Assembly: GCA_036245525.1 (NCBI GenBank)
Contig: BTPG01000001.1
Location: forward strand, 225,617,161 to 225,681,160
DNA from: Semisulcospira habei
Lineage: Eukaryota > Mollusca > Gastropoda > Semisulcospiridae
Length of the DNA: 64,000 nt
Direction of reading: 5' to 3'
Shown here: positions 1 through 11,845 of the stretch, piece after piece
How positions within the stretch are numbered: the first letter of the stretch is position 1
Layout of the letters: the number at the start of each line of letters is the position of its first letter
The notes under the pieces: model-generated
What the model saw: only the letters and a program-made list of their open reading frames with translations
Databases searched by the model: none
What the model was told of the DNA's origin: nothing
Program-made: the position numbers and the translations under genes

Positions 1-204
1 GGGGGATAATTTTATTTCTAATTTTATGTTAAAGCACTCACACAGCAGGATCGTAAGTTGTAAGCAGTCAGTGCAGGACAGCCGCACATACCGCCAGGGG
101 ACTGGGGTTAGGACTGTATTTGACACCTTTCACACTGTAGACAAAAGCCCTACAACACCGTCTGTGAGATAACACCGACAGAAATTCTCTTGGAATCAGG
201 CCAA

Positions 205-280
205 CAAGAGGCAAAGATCCTCATGAGCCCCCGCGACTGAGGGGGGGGGGGGGGCTCAAGAGTATCTGTGCCTCTTGCAG
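205..280. mobile_element. MITE family A hairpin (diverged)
   Basis: An inverted repeat pairs CAAGAGGCAAAGATCC with its near-complement ending CCTCTTGCAG. The loop side contains a G-run that has expanded inside the element. This is the core hairpin of the most abundant element family in the window. Confidence 0.7.
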
Positions 281-452
281 TATATAGGGTTTTCACTAAC
301 CTCTTATCATAATGGGGTTAATACGAGCCACGGACTTGCGTCGGGCGCGTAGAAATATCGAACCAGTTTTCGGGTCTATAATAGTCGTAGACTAGACCTA
401 AACAAATCTCACCGAATTGGAGCCTCAGCCATGGTTTACATTATCTCGGTCT

Positions 453-524
453 CCAAGAGGCATAGATTTTCATGAGACCCTGCGCCTGCAGGGGCTCATG
501 AGAATCTATGCCAGACTCTTGCAG
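453..524. mobile_element. MITE family A hairpin
   Basis: The left arm CAAGAGGCATAGATTTTCAT pairs with a right arm that ends in CTTGCAG. A small insertion splits the distal end of the right arm. It is the same family as the copy at 54626-54842, which has both TTAA ends. Confidence 0.75.
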
Positions 525-1203
525 ATGTAATGGACTGGCTAGGGCAGATGATAAGCTTCTTTTCACAACCGCAACAGCTGGTGCGCATCGAGCGGAAATC
601 GACATGCGTCAGATGCAAATACCGTATAAACCTTTCGGCAACCTTGTTGTTGTCATACGGCTCACACTTTAGAAGGATGGCATAAACTCACGTATTCACT
701 TGGGCTAGATTTGGTGGGGAGTAGGGAGGGCAGCAGAGGAGGAGGGCGTGGGGGGGGGGGGGCGGAGGGGGAGGGTGGTCTTAGAAAGCAGGTTACCTCC
801 CTTACCTTAAATCGTCAAATTTCACAATGTCTACCATCTGTCGAAGTTATTAAATCATCCGCTTTAGTTCGCGAACTCGGCGGACTCACAGTTCACCTGG
901 TGAAAATAATAATTTAAAAAAAATTAGAAAAGGACAAACACGCTCCAATGACTTGGCCCTGATTACTAATTATTTAACCCTCTTGTAGGCTACACGCAGC
1001 AGTCGGTACTGTCAACAGTACACCACGCGCCGTGAAACTGCCTTAGTTGTCTTCACCAGGGGGTTAGCCCTCTGAGTTCGATCCGCGTGTCCAGCAACAA
1101 GGCATTGTCGGTATTGATATTACAGTAAGCATTAGACGTAAAGCACATCTGCTCGCTGTTTGCGGGGACATTTGGAAAATGAAATCCTGGGGTTCGAATC
1201 ACC

Positions 1204-1363
1204 ATAACCCTTTTTACTGCTAGAGGTTTGCAGATTGTGTTTCTGAAATCTTTGTTAATCAACGCCAAAGAGCCCCAGTCTTTCAAGTACTCAAGGCAAG
1301 AGGCATTGATCCTCATGAGCCCCCGCATACGCCGGGGCTCAGGAGGATCTATGCCTCTTGCAG
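1204..1363 (-). mobile_element. MITE family A, left half plus hairpin
   Basis: It begins with ATAACCCTTTTTACTGC, the family terminus, and continues through the GTGTTTCTGAAATCTTTG segment found on one side of most copies. It ends with the CAAGAGGCAT...GCCTCTTGCAG hairpin. Relative to the 54.6-kb copy the order is the same. The other terminus is not clear. Confidence 0.65.
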
Positions 1364-1935
1364 ATGAGTCGAGGTGGCTCATAAGGTCCCATGTCTCTTG
1401 TAGTGAGATTAAGCTTTTAGATAATGAAGGGGTCACTTGCATTCAATACGAGCGTATCTCGAACTTGGACATAGACACGGTGATGAGGACATCCAGAGTA
1501 ATAACATTAATGACATTATGATGAAATCTGAGGTATATACAGAGTATGTACAGAGTATATACCACGGTAGAACACAGAGAGGACACTGCCAAAGAGTACA
1601 AGCATCAGTAAAGATCGATTCGGCGGCTTTCGTAATATCTGTGCTTGTGTGTGATTTTGGTTCTTTCGGCTCTTGGCAGTAGAATCACAATCACGGATCA
1701 GCCCACCGAACCACAGTTAAAAAATAAATAATGAAATAGCAGAATAACATTGAGGGTTTGCATTGTTATGACATGTACTCATGTCTTAAAACGACTGATA
1801 TTTGATGATTCACTGATTCCCTGATGAGGATGTGTTATGTCTAGTCGTGTTCTGTTGCTCCCGGGTGATTGACCTTTGCTCTAATTGCTGACCATTCCAG
1901 ACGTCTAGGCATGGGTTCGCCTTTTCCCCCTGGGG

Positions 1936-2100
1936 CCAGTTGCATGAGTGAGTTTAGTTAGTCCTTCGCTAATCATTAAGCAAGGTGCTCCGGTATGAGT
2001 AAGCTTAGTACTGCGCCAGCCAGTATGTAAGGTGCTCCGCTATAGCGGAGCGCTTTGGTTAGTGGCTGGTGCAGGACTAAGCTCATTCATGCAGCTGACC
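1936..2100. mobile_element. Hairpin MITE family F
   Basis: A long imperfect palindrome is centred near 2040 on GGTGCTCCGCTATAGCGGAGC, and its arms extend through GCGCCAGCC / GGCTGGTGC to GCATGAGTGAG / CTCATTCATGC. A second copy with the same GCTGAGCAAGGTGCTCC arm lies at 45745-45868 in an intron. It encodes nothing. Confidence 0.65.
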
Positions 2101-2219
2101 GCTGCTGAGAAGGGAGCGTACGCATTGAAGTGTATGGAGCTTGCCCCTTTCCAACAGAGTAAAGTCGGGGCTGTGCCTTCAGATGTCAGTCATGATTTGT
2201 TGTTTTCGTTGTTTTTTAA

Positions 2220-2220
2220 G

Positions 2221-2256
<36 letters not shown>
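2220..2256. repeat. (AAT)n microsatellite
   Basis: About eleven AAT units immediately precede the LINE fragment at 2262. It could be the 3' tail of an earlier element. (AAT)n-like tails also follow the fragment at 2580-2605. Confidence 0.9.
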
Positions 2257-2261
2257 GGCCC

Positions 2262-2605
2262 CTAGACAGTTACCATCAGCTGTCCAGATAAGAGCAGGTG
2301 ACCATCTTTCGTCTGAGGACCGGGCACAACCGACTCAATTTCCACCTGCACAGACGCTTCCACCTCGTGCCATCTCCCCTGTGCCCTTGTGGAGAAGCAG
2401 AGCAGACCGCAGAGCACATCCTCCAGGACTGTGGGAACCACCAGCCGCTGAGGGAGGAGATATGGCCGAAGCCCGCCACTCTACAAGAGAAACTGTACGG
2501 GCCTGTGGAGGCGCTACAGAAGACCACAGATTTCATTTTGAGAGCCAAACTCCAAGTGTGACGGCGTTCGAGAAGAAGAAGATAATAATAATAACAACAA
2601 TAAGA
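2262..2605 (+). pseudogene. RNase-H-type LINE, C-terminal fragment with tail
   Basis: An open frame (2298-2561, extending slightly upstream) encodes the end of a non-LTR retrotransposon polyprotein. It starts FRLRTGHNRLNFHLHRRF and contains a zinc-knuckle-like CPCG...T..H.L..C motif, then ends soon after. The same segment occurs in the longer LINE at 39060-40495, which also carries RNase H motifs. Both copies end in a similar GTTCGAG-AAGAAGAAG stretch, and here an (ATA)n tail follows. This is a 5'-truncated insertion, not a host gene. The clade is uncertain: Jockey/I-like elements carry such C-termini. Confidence 0.75.
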
Positions 2606-2823
2606 ATCTTATTTCCGAGGCTGTTCTTGTTGTCGTAGCCTGGTGAGCTAGAGGTCCTCAGGCCGAATCGACACTCGTTGTCCCGCGTCAGTCTGAGGAC
2701 AATATGCTTACTTGAAGTACACCCGCTCATGGCAGCGATTTGTAAGCGCAAATATGCACGAGACAGACATGTAGTAGGCCTATAGCAAGACAATTATGCG
2801 CGGGAGGTGGGAAAACAATGAAA

Positions 2824-2866
2824 CCTTTGGCTGTCCGTAGCGCTACGGACAGCCATAGGGTTGAGC
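2824..2866. mobile_element. Hairpin MITE family C, minimal copy
   Basis: The near-perfect palindrome TGGCTGTCCGTAGCGCTACG continues into its own complement and is flanked by CCTTT and TAGGGTT. Larger relatives lie at 15082-15163 and 22604-22665. All share GGCTGTC.GTAGCGC arms. Confidence 0.65.
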
Positions 2867-3807
2867 AGGGTAATGCCTGTGCAAGGCAGAACAATGCACA
2901 AGGTGTCGACGATATCGGTAGCAGATTCGAATCTGCATTGCAATAAATTGATTGTGTTCCAGGCAGTTGCGCTATACGCAGCTGGGAATGGTTGGTTGAG
3001 AGGGATGAGGTGGGGGGGGGGAGAGAGAAGGTAGGGAGGGGGGACTACCCAGTAAGTAAAGGTCCTCGAGCCCACGTGCGCGGGCCCACTGCGGCCGTCG
3101 TGGGTCCCAAGACGGTTTGCTACTGGCGTACAAAAAATTCAGCTGTCACGTTGTCGTAAATGCACACCTCAGTAGTTTTATTTAATCCGAGGTTACATTG
3201 ACCTGTTCTAGGCAATGAAGGGTTACTAGTTTGCATTATTTTCTTTATAAATGTTCTTACAACGATTACAATTATGCTGCACAAAAGTGGTGACTTAATT
3301 TATACAGGTTGAATGTCGTAAGATTAACAAGATGGGGTGAACCATAACCCACAAAGTCTCTTCTATATGAGAGCTTCTTCGCTGTCAAGGGTCTCTACCT
3401 TTTGTCTTTGACTTGATTCTGAAGGTGAAAAATCTCCTTCTGAAAAAGCCTCGCAGATGTTCCAATGCGTCATAGTGAACTCTAGAAGGGGCGCGCGCAG
3501 TGCACACGAGTCATTCGGTTTGTCAAACGTCACTTGTCATGACGTATTTTTTTTGTTTTTACGTAATTTTATATTTAACGTGATATGAGCTTCGCTTTCG
3601 CTTCAAGACTTGCGAAAATGGTGACAAAACTAGAATTTCACGGTACAATTTCAGTCTTGCTATAATTTGTGTGAAATCTGGTCGACTTTACCTAGCTACA
3701 TGCTATACTAAGTACACCTGCATGCTCTGCTGAAAGCGCGTCGATTAGTGTGTTTGCGTGTGTGTGTGTGCGTGTGCTTGAGTGCATGCGCGCGCTCCAA
3801 ACATCCT
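2867..3807. other. No gene seen
   Basis: Short frames only, with a purine-rich run near 3009-3045. Nothing here resembles a known protein or RNA gene. Confidence 0.5.
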
Positions 3808-3865
3808 CAAGAGGCATATATGTTCACGCGCCCTTCTGGCACATGAGGATTTATGCCTCTTGGAG
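3808..3865. mobile_element. MITE family A hairpin (degenerate)
   Basis: CAAGAGGCATATATGTTCA faces CATGAGGATTTATGCCTCTTG. The loop has diverged and there are no obvious TTAA ends. It sits just upstream of a (GA)n tract. Confidence 0.6.
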
Positions 3866-3884
3866 ATGCGCGCATCTGTGTGAG

Positions 3885-3892
3885 AAAGAGCG

Positions 3893-3975
<83 letters not shown>
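3885..3975. repeat. (GA)n microsatellite
   Basis: About 80 bp of almost pure GA repeat. The arginine/glutamate open frame across it is an artefact of the repeat. Confidence 0.95.
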
Positions 3976-4975
3976 GTTACGTCATATTTAGAGTACTAGT
4001 ATCTGCCTGGTGACGGAGTTGCTTCTTTTACGTCACCGGCACTGTTTGACTTTCTCTAGAAGTGAAGTTTTTTTTTACTGTATTAATTATTTTCTGAAAA
4101 TAAATAGAAGGAACTTAAGGTTGTAGGACACACCTCTTTCGCGCATCTTTTCTGCGCATTTAGATACCGCTATCTTGCGTCTGCCGTGACCTGAGACTAG
4201 AGGTCACCGAAAAAAACCGCCGTACGGCAAGTGGTATTGCAAACAAGCTCAATTTATCGATAATTGACAAAAGATATAATATACTGTCTGAAATAGGTGT
4301 GTAAGCTGACTGTTTCTATGCATAAAATGTTGTGTTTCCTCAGAAATAAGATACTTTTGCATAAGTTGCGACAAGTCATCGAGCGTCAGTGGTAACCCAT
4401 AACCATTTCTCAGAAGAAGAAAAAAAAAATGAACGGCCAACCGAACGGGAGCCAGGAAAACAACAAAATCTCTTCAGACATCAGCAAGGAAAAGGTAAAC
4501 TAAAGTAGAAAAAGTGGTTGGTGGTGTATCTGACTGGTTTTCCAACTCTTTCAACAAAAAAAAGTTTTATGCACCGCCGTGAGATGTCACCTGCACGGCG
4601 TAAAACCCCAATAGCTAACTGTCCTTTTATGCATGGAAATTTACAGCCTACCTGCAATGAAGAAGATTACATTTTATTGTGGGTTGACAGGGGCATGCAT
4701 TCCATGTATGTCAGTCACCACCTAGAAGTAGAACATTTCCATACATTCTCAGAGAGCTTTTACTAATACGGTAGAAGGAATGTAGTCCACATTGTAGTGA
4801 TATTAAACCAGTGCCAGTGCTTATTATTTAGGAAAACGTACTGTGTGTAGTAAAAAGTCCTGCTAAGGGAGAATTTTGCTTTACTAACTCAGTAACTGCT
4901 TTCAGTACTTAGTAACTTAGTTTTCTCATCCATTCTCTGTCTTATGAAGGCTATATTACAGATTAGGAGATAGGT
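3976..4975. other. No gene seen
   Basis: AT-rich sequence with no convincing coding region. Bases 4620-4700 (CCTACCTGCAATGAAGAAGA region) resemble segments at 24120-24190 and 24655-24695, so a dispersed repeat is present. Confidence 0.45.
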
Positions 4976-5068
4976 CCAGCATTTGTTTAGTTCAAGGATG
5001 GTGCCAGAATAGCTTGGCGGATAATACGCCAATCTATTCTGGCACCACCCCTGAACTATCATAGTCAC
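4976..5068. mobile_element. MITE family B hairpin
   Basis: The left arm TAGTTCAAGGATGGTGCCAG and the sequence AATAGCTTGGCG pair with CGCCAATCTATTCTGGCACC and ACCCCTGAACTATCATAG. The canonical family-B element, with TTAA ends and about 208 bp long, is at 52915-53122. No TTAA ends were recognised here. Confidence 0.75.
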
Positions 5069-5209
5069 ATTTATTTCAAGCAGTGGGTGTATCAGGATTA
5101 AAAGGGTCACCTAGTAAAACGCTACTATGACTGAAACCCTAATATTTGTTGACTACCATTTTGGATGACCGTAGAATGTGTGAAAAATACAAATTTGACT
5201 AGTACAAAA

Positions 5210-6670
5210 GCAAGCCTTTATGTTGAGACTCGTGACACTTATTTCAGCTACCTTTTGGAAAGGTCACACAGGTTGTGAATCAGTTATGTGCATGAGGCGT
5301 ACAGACGTGACTTTGCCATTGTTGTTTGTTCTTTGCGGTTTACACAGTTTTTGTCGCATTTATTTTGAAAGTAATAATCTGCCCCTGCATTTAGTTCACG
5401 CAAAGTGAAATTGTCATGCTGCCGAACAACACAGTAATAATCATGTATTTTATTTCAGGCTAATACTGCTGTTGGCCTCTCACTGTGGAGTCTTAGTACT
5501 TTAACCCAGAGTACATACTTGCAAACAAGCGCAGAAGTATGACGCCTACACCAACTGACCAAGGTCACACTCACAGCTCAAGTGAAGTGAGGGAAGGTGA
5601 CACTTATTCTCCTGGACTCAAGGTAAATCATACCAGTAGATCTGTGATGAGAATCAGGTGCAGAACACAACACAACTATGGTGTGAATGAACACATCATA
5701 CTGTAATGCCTTCTTTCATTGGCTCATGTGCGAAGCAAGTGTAAGGCTATGTTCTGGGCCATTGGTCATCCATGGTAAACTTTAATGTTGGCATTTTCTC
5801 GGAGACTATTCAAACCACAGTCTTCAAATGTAGCCGAAGGATACTTTGTGGCAAGACCTTTTTTACTCTTAGCCTACCAGTTTGAGTTCAGGCCAAGGGT
5901 CATGAGAAATCAAGAAATAGGTTAAAAAAAATAGCCATATTTTGACAAAAGATATTTTTTCTCAAATACTATTCACAACTGTACATAAGCCAGCCCTTTA
6001 CTTATCCTTAGACTCATGGCACTTAAATTTCAGTCACCTGTTGGAAAGGTCACACAGTTCAGATAAAGAAAATGATCAGTTTTAAATGCACACGAGCGAT
6101 CCAGGCTTCACCATTGTTGTTTGTGGTGTTCACAGTTTATTTCACATCAGTTTGAAGGTAGTAATGTGTAAACTAAATGTAGGGACGAATTGGGTGGGTG
6201 GGTGGGTGGGGGGGGACTCCCCCCACCGGCCCCGAATTGTTTATAATGCTATAACAAAGTCCCTGTTTGTGGAGTTTTGAACAGACCCACCCTGAAATAA
6301 GATCAGAAGTGAAATTGCCATGCTGCTGAATAACACGATAATAAACATGTATTTCATTTCAGGTCAGTGCTGCTGTTGACGTTTCACTGCAGAGTCATGC
6401 CCAGAGGGTATACTTGCAAACAAGCACAGAAGTATGACGCCTACACCAAGAAGAGGCAAGAGCTAGTCAGGTCATGTTGCTCAAAGGAGAAGGCCACAGC
6501 TAAAAGCAGGCAATTCCAGGTCCAGCGGATCAACTAAAGTGAGAGAAGGCGACACTTATTGTCCTGGACTCGAGGTAAAGCATACCGATTGATTTGTGAA
6601 TAGAATCAGGTTCATAACAAAACACAACTGGTTGGAATAAACACATCACACTGTAATGCTTTCTTTCATT
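5210..6670 (+). repeat. Diverged ~0.9-kb tandem duplication
   Basis: Two blocks, about 5210-5700 and 6000-6670, align with a period of about 900 bp. Both contain GGTCACACAG, then TTGCCATTGTTGTTTG, then a TTTCAGG junction, then TTGCAAACAAGC.CAGAAGTA. After that come CTCCTGGACTC or GTCCTGGACTC and ACACATCA.ACTGTAATGC. The second copy has an extra ~70 bp with an open frame reading KYDAYTKKRQELVRSCC. This looks exon-like between TTTCAGG and GAGGTAAAG. I cannot name a family. It could be a decayed DNA transposon with its own exon, or a duplicated host exon. Confidence 0.55.
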
Positions 6671-7835
6671 TTGAAGATGGTGTAGTACTAGTACCAGCAT
6701 TCTCAACAACACCGAATGCTAAAATCACTTGCTGTCAACAAGTGGCACCATATTGCATTTGATTTGAAAACTAGAGGGTTGGGCAAGTCTGCAAATACTG
6801 TCGTTTTCTTTAATAAGCACTTAGTGCATACAAAAGGACTAGAAAACTCTGAATACTACCCATTTGGTCCAGTGTGTGCTGTTGCTAAACAGCAATGCGT
6901 TGTGTCCTGTTTGAAACAATTTCTGCAAGTTACACTTTGAATATTGATGCTGATTCTAGATATATGTATACACCCTTTGTGGTCATTTCAAGCTCAATGG
7001 CATCTAATTTTTGGTGCACGTGTGATAGCAAAAGTAAGTGTTTGTAATGGGTCGTCCGTCAACTGTCTGTTATCTGTGGGCAACTTTAACATTGGCATTT
7101 CCTCGAAGACTATGCAAGCTTCAGACTTCAAACTTGGCACAAGGGTACTTTGTGGTAAAATAATTCTAAACATACCAATTTCTGTGACCTTTCAAAGGTC
7201 ATCTCAAGTAGTATTTTCAACTTCAAACTCAAACTTGCTATGGAGATACCACATGATAAGGGTGACAAAAGTTAGTTTCGGGTAGAGTTGTAGTTTTTAT
7301 CAATGTTTTTGCAAACTTTTCAATAACATTTGGCATGATGATAACACTTTTCTGTGCATACTAATGTAATCAGCCCCTCACAGAGGTCAAGGGTCACAGA
7401 TGGTTGACAAATGTGTGAAAAATGAAGGGATTTGGAAAAAAAAAACTGAGGTTTCACTGGTACAAAATCCAGCCCTATACTTATGTTTAGACATTTTCAG
7501 AGACCTGTTGGAGAAGTCAAGCCAAGGTCAAAAAGGGCAGACATATTATGTGGATTGGTCATACACGTGAACCATAAGGACATTGCCTTTCTTGTTCATG
7601 TTCTGACTACTGTCATATTATGCATGTATGTACTTTGTATAAATACTTGCAAACATATATGCACGCAATATGTGCATGTCAAAACTTTTTTTGATACAAA
7701 ATTATCTTTTGCAGGTTGCGAAAGATAAGGGAAGAAGAGTTCAGCGGGTACATCTCTCCGCAATGGCCAACCGACGAGAAGGCAAAGGAAGTGAACTGAT
7801 TGTCTTGTGTAGGAGGGCAGACGTCCTGTTATTTT
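6671..7835. repeat. Diverged interspersed repeat, no gene seen
   Basis: Segments around 7085-7260 resemble 5795-5890 and 8200-8500 (TACTTTGTGGTAA..., AAGGTCA..., TTGACAAA). They share a common diverged repeat module. Short frames carry many stops. Confidence 0.45.
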
Positions 7836-7990
7836 GATGTCCATCCACCAGGCTGGCCACAATGTCAAGGTTTTGGACAGTCACATCATTCGCAATGCAG
7901 CAAAAGCCTGTGCCTTACTGCCTGAGCTGATGCAAAGCCATATATTAGGAGAAGGGCAAGCAGGCTTTAGGCCTGGCTATTCAACTGCAG
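7836..7990 (+). pseudogene. Short reverse-transcriptase-like fragment
   Basis: One frame reads continuously from about 7827 through LPELMQSHILGEGQAGFRPG and then YSTADTT. The EGQAGFRPG.S motif is the start of the conserved fingers of LINE reverse transcriptases; compare EEQAGFRPGRNTTEQ at 35.5 kb. No downstream YADD-type motif was found, so it is a truncated remnant about 55 codons long. The clade was not determined. Confidence 0.5.
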
Positions 7991-8189
7991 ACACAACAGC
8001 AGTGGGGCAGTGACAACAAAGTGACAATGACAAAACTCGAGAACATAGAAATAAAGAGGGAGTGTTTCCATAAGCCTGACATAAAAGCAGCGGGGCGACA
8101 AAATTGTAACGTGCAGTCGAGCAGTTCAGGGGCTATTGTACAGTGATGGGGGTGTGCTTTGTGTGTTTTCATATAACAACGTGACAAAG

Positions 8190-8510
8190 CGATTTGACAC
8201 CCATGTTGTAAAAAAGGTGAAAAATATCTGTATTTTGACCAAACAGATGTTTTCTCAAGTATACACAACTTCAAACCCAGACTTGGTACAAGGTGGTAAG
8301 AACTTTTCATGCATACTAATTTCGTATGCATGAAAGGTCAGAAAGGTCAAGGGTCACAAGAAATCGGGAAATAGGTACAAGATAGCCATATATTGCCCAA
8401 AGATGTTTTTTTCTCAAGTATTCCTAACTGTAACCCTAAACTTGGTAAAGAGATACCTGATGGTAAGACCTTCCTATGCATATTTATTTGGATGACCCCC
8501 TCAGAAAAGT
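8190..8510. repeat. Tandem pair of ~155-bp repeat units
   Basis: Two successive units share the order ATAGCCATAT/TCTGTATTTT, AAACAGATGTTTT.TCTCAAGTAT, ACTTGGTA.A and GGTGGTAAGA/TGATGGTAAGACC. A TATGCAT segment follows in each. Related partial units lie at 5795-5985 and 7085-7260. Function unknown. Confidence 0.5.
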
Positions 8511-10033
8511 TACTTTTTGTCACTCTCCTGTCATGTCGCGATTTGGAAACGCAGCTTAATATGTATTAGTTTTTGATTATCCAAGGAAAACCCCTTTACT
8601 GACAATGTGTTCATTTTTCGAAGACATTTCATCATATGAACAGGTCTTTTTTGTGACAAGTTCTTAAATACTGGCATACATCAGTCATTCAAAATATGTA
8701 CTCCACAGCTGACACTTATGGGGTAGGAAACAGTGGTACAGATAGATTTTGTGCAGCATCGGTGTGAGACAAGGAGAAAACTTATCACTGCTCCGCTTTG
8801 CATGCTTCAAAATGATATATACAGGGTTCATTCTGAAAATGGTCATTGGCCTCAGAGTATAAAACCCATGGGTCCTTTCTGAAGAGGGGATGTGCGGAAA
8901 TATAGAAACGTGGGGATGTATATTTATGTCATTAAACCCTCAGCTTAAAATTTTGTGCAAATGTGGACTTGCTCAATGAAAAACGCAATACTGCTCAAGA
9001 GTGAGTTGACCATGCAGTTCTTGCATTACCCTCCAGCTGTCACAGCAGATTTAAGTGGTTGGGTGATAACTGATCATAGGCATATGATATGTACTGTACT
9101 TTGTGTTTGTTTTGTTTTTTTCTTCCACTGTCAATCTTTGACTTTCAGCTGTGTGGCTTTACTTATCGTATCAGAATTGCTAACCACATGGTACATTTCA
9201 CAAGTTTTACAGATGTACTGTACATGACACACGCCAGCAAACAGAATGACCTGACTATGATCCGTGTCCGTACAAGTCTCCGTAGGCATGCACACAACTA
9301 AAAATGACATCAGCTCCACTTTTCTCCTAAATAGCTTGTATAAAGTCAGCACTTTGTCAATGTAAATGTGAATAATGTTACATGTAGTTGAAATATGCTC
9401 TGCAGTAAAGCTGTATTTTGAGGGGGAGCTGGGTGGCTCGGTGGTAGTGTGTTTTTGTTTCCTTATAATTTGTAACCAAAAACTGCTGGGAAACTGAGAT
9501 TCAGCTAGAGAGATAGGTACATCCACTACCAATCTGTTTACAAACATCTTTCAACCAGAGATGTTCATCGACCTGCTTTCACGGAGACACCAAAGGAACA
9601 TGTAGCATTTCTTGCAGCAGGTATATTAAAACAAATTCACATCAGTTAATGTTTGTAGATGATGCCAGTAAAAATTTTAAAAAAAAACTGTCTGTGACAA
9701 CACTCTTTGGTGTGCTTTTTCATCAGTGAAGCTGTGAATGATTGAATGAATGTAAACATGTAATGTAAACATGCTCACACAATGCCTGGCTGAAAAAAAA
9801 TTAATGAACAAATGTACCGAGGTAACCAGTGTGCATTTTTATCCAAGACTGAATCCGGTTGGTTGGTTTATGGTTTAACATTCACATTCCCACAGTGATG
9901 ATAATCGCATATTTAAAAAATAAAAATTAAAAAATACCACGCGTTAAATTTTTTTTTGCTTTGGGTTTAAAGTGTGTTTGTTTCATTTAGCGAAGTAGAA
10001 GATGTATGGGTTTGAAATGTGAGCAGGAAAAAA
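8511..10033. other. No gene seen
   Basis: AT-rich sequence with several hydrophobic short frames that lack start context, splice structure or recognisable domains. I cannot support a gene. Confidence 0.45.
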
Positions 10034-10110
10034 ATGTCGCCATCTACGGGACTCGAACCCTGGTAACCTGCGTGGCAAAAAAAAGTACCTTACCACTGCA
10101 CTAACTAAAT
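10034..10110 (-). mobile_element. tRNA-like SINE head
   Basis: Read on the minus strand this gives an A-box-like TTAGTGCAGTGGTAAGG and a B-box GGGTTCGAGTCCCG about 45 bases apart, followed by TAGATGGCGAC. The poly-T-like insertion between the boxes and the absence of a clean acceptor stem argue for a tRNA-derived SINE rather than a working tRNA gene. Confidence 0.55.
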
Positions 10111-10985
10111 TACTAAGAACCAGCACGTGCATTTAATTACTTATAGATAAACGTTTTCATCCCGTATCTGCCGTTGTTGTTTGTTCCAGTTTACTGTCAC
10201 AAATAGTGATCGAGGACTAGCAGTTTGGGCGCAGTTTGCAACGTTTGGGCGTAGGTTTTCCCTTGTAGGTTTAAAATAGTCATTTTCCCTTCTTTCTCAT
10301 GCGTGCTTGTGACCGGCTACGGCGGAGATATGATCTGCCGGAAGTCAGACATCGCTTGTATCCCTTATTGAATACGCACTCGAAAATGACCCAAAGTGCC
10401 AAATTTTGTGCGGGACCCCATATTTTCTTCATAATCAATGTGATAGTTATAACATAAAGTACGACTTTATCGAATAAAAAGGGCCTGAGCAATTGCCCAA
10501 CATTGCAAACACTTGTAATGTTATTGATAACATCCGGGCAATTTGCGAATTTACAACATAAACTTTTCTCGATTGCACTTAGAATTCCAATTATCAGAAC
10601 ACACTTTTTTTACGAGAAAATACTAACATACTTTATGAATTGACCGAAATGTTTCCTTATCATTTTAACACACTATTCGATAAATTTTTATTGTGTTCTG
10701 AAATCAGCTATTTTGCGTGTTTTCGCTCAAGGGGTAGGTCACGCAAAAGGCTCAAACTTACAAATATGCCCGGGACCATGGGTCTTTCAGGGTGGCAATA
10801 GCCTCCAGACTCAATAAGGCTCTCAAAAAACCCTATAAGTGGCAGTTTTTAATTTAAAAATGTAGGTATAGTATACAACCTTAAAAACAATTCTGCTCTT
10901 CTTCTCCTTTGTGTGAGAGGCGTTCTTCCGTTAATAAATAAATAAATAAAATTTTTGAAAAAACTAAAACAAAACAGCCGCAGTA
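10111..10985. other. No gene seen
   Basis: AT-rich DNA with no recognisable coding or RNA gene. A short (AAAT)n run lies at about 10935-10955. Confidence 0.45.
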
Positions 10986-11024
10986 GAAAACCTTTTTTAC
11001 ATTTACCTACTGTTCGGTGTTTAT

Positions 11025-11136
11025 GTACAGTGTGTGAGTGAATGCGCGTGATTCACATGAGCGTGCTTGTTGGGTTCAGTTCGCGGCGGCGCTTTGAGAC
11101 GATTTTCAATTGGGATAAAGCGCCTATTTAATGCGC

Positions 11137-11191
<55 letters not shown>

Positions 11192-11200
11192 GACGAATGA
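11025..11200 (+). mobile_element. SINE 3' region with (ATT)n tail
   Basis: The segment GTTGGGTTCAGTTCGCGG...GCGCTTTGAG..GATT, then GGGATAAAGCGCCTAT, is followed by about 18 ATT units. The same segment with a shorter (ATT)n tail occurs at 20695-20818 behind a tRNA-like head. Together they define one SINE family with an ATT tail. Confidence 0.7.
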
Positions 11201-11394
11201 GAAAAGAAGGGTAGCAATTTTTAGTTCAGGCAATACAACATTGAAAACCTGTTGTATCGGAATTTTTAAGCCAAGCCTGCCAAGAAGCAGATCGTTTTAA
11301 GTAGTCCGAAGAAGGTAATACCCTAAGGAAACAAATTCGAGAAAAAAAACGATCAGACAAGGACACTGTTCACGCGTGTTCGTTAATCTTCAAG

Positions 11395-11762
11395 TACCAT
11401 TACACCTAAAACTGAAGACACATTTCAGCACTATTTGTGTTTGGTATGCCTTGTCGACACACTTAATGAGCTTCTATTTCAGTTTGAACACGCAGCAAAG
11501 CGCACACGTAATCGCATTTATTTATTCTGCGCAGCTGTAAGCGTGTCAATTCATTTTTTAGCTGTTTCTCGTACTGATTGCCTTGTATTTAAAGAACGGA
11601 GGGGAGTCATTGTCAGGTTACTTGATATCAAGACGACGTGCGCTGAACTGGATTGTCCTGTGTCTAAATGAACCATATCTAGATCTGTGTGTAGCGTTTC
11701 GAAACAATCTGTTACAGAATTGTATCTTGTACAGCTACGGCGGTAGTGGGCCTTTAAATATC
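11395..11762 (+). repeat. Left arm of a long inverted repeat
   Basis: This ~350-bp arm is repeated in reverse complement at 12262-12598. Matching landmarks include GATATCAAGACGACGTGCGC with GCACACGTCGTTTTGATATC, AACTGGATTGTCCTGTG with CACAGGACAATCCAGTT, and CATATCTAGA..TGTGTGTAGCG with its complement. The two arms are diverged by small changes. The spacer is about 500 bp. Confidence 0.75.
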
Positions 11763-11776
11763 AACTTCACCTAGAG

Positions 11777-11845
11777 ACAGGAAGGGGCATAGATCTACAT
11801 GGGCCCCTGCATCTGCGGGGGCCCATGAAGATGTATGCCTCTCGT
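11777..11845. mobile_element. MITE family A hairpin
   Basis: GGGGCATAGATCTACATGGG pairs with CCCATGAAGATGTATGCCTC around a CCCCTGCATCTGCGGGGG centre. It lies in the spacer of the long inverted repeat. Confidence 0.7.

Larger units (their letters stand above)
1..1203. other. Intergenic DNA with two MITE-A hairpins, no gene seen
   Basis: I see no coding signal in this stretch. Open frames are short and include a glycine-rich one from a G-run near 750-775. Apart from the two hairpins listed separately (205-280 and 453-524), a segment around 1050-1203 carries two GTTCGA-type B-box-like motifs that may be a decayed tRNA-derived SINE. That last point is weak. Confidence 0.5.

Noticed and set aside
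8955..9301. Hydrophobic ORF as the missing M13 membrane-anchor exon
   Set aside because: There is no supporting splice phase, no conserved flanking residues, and the frame has no family resemblance.
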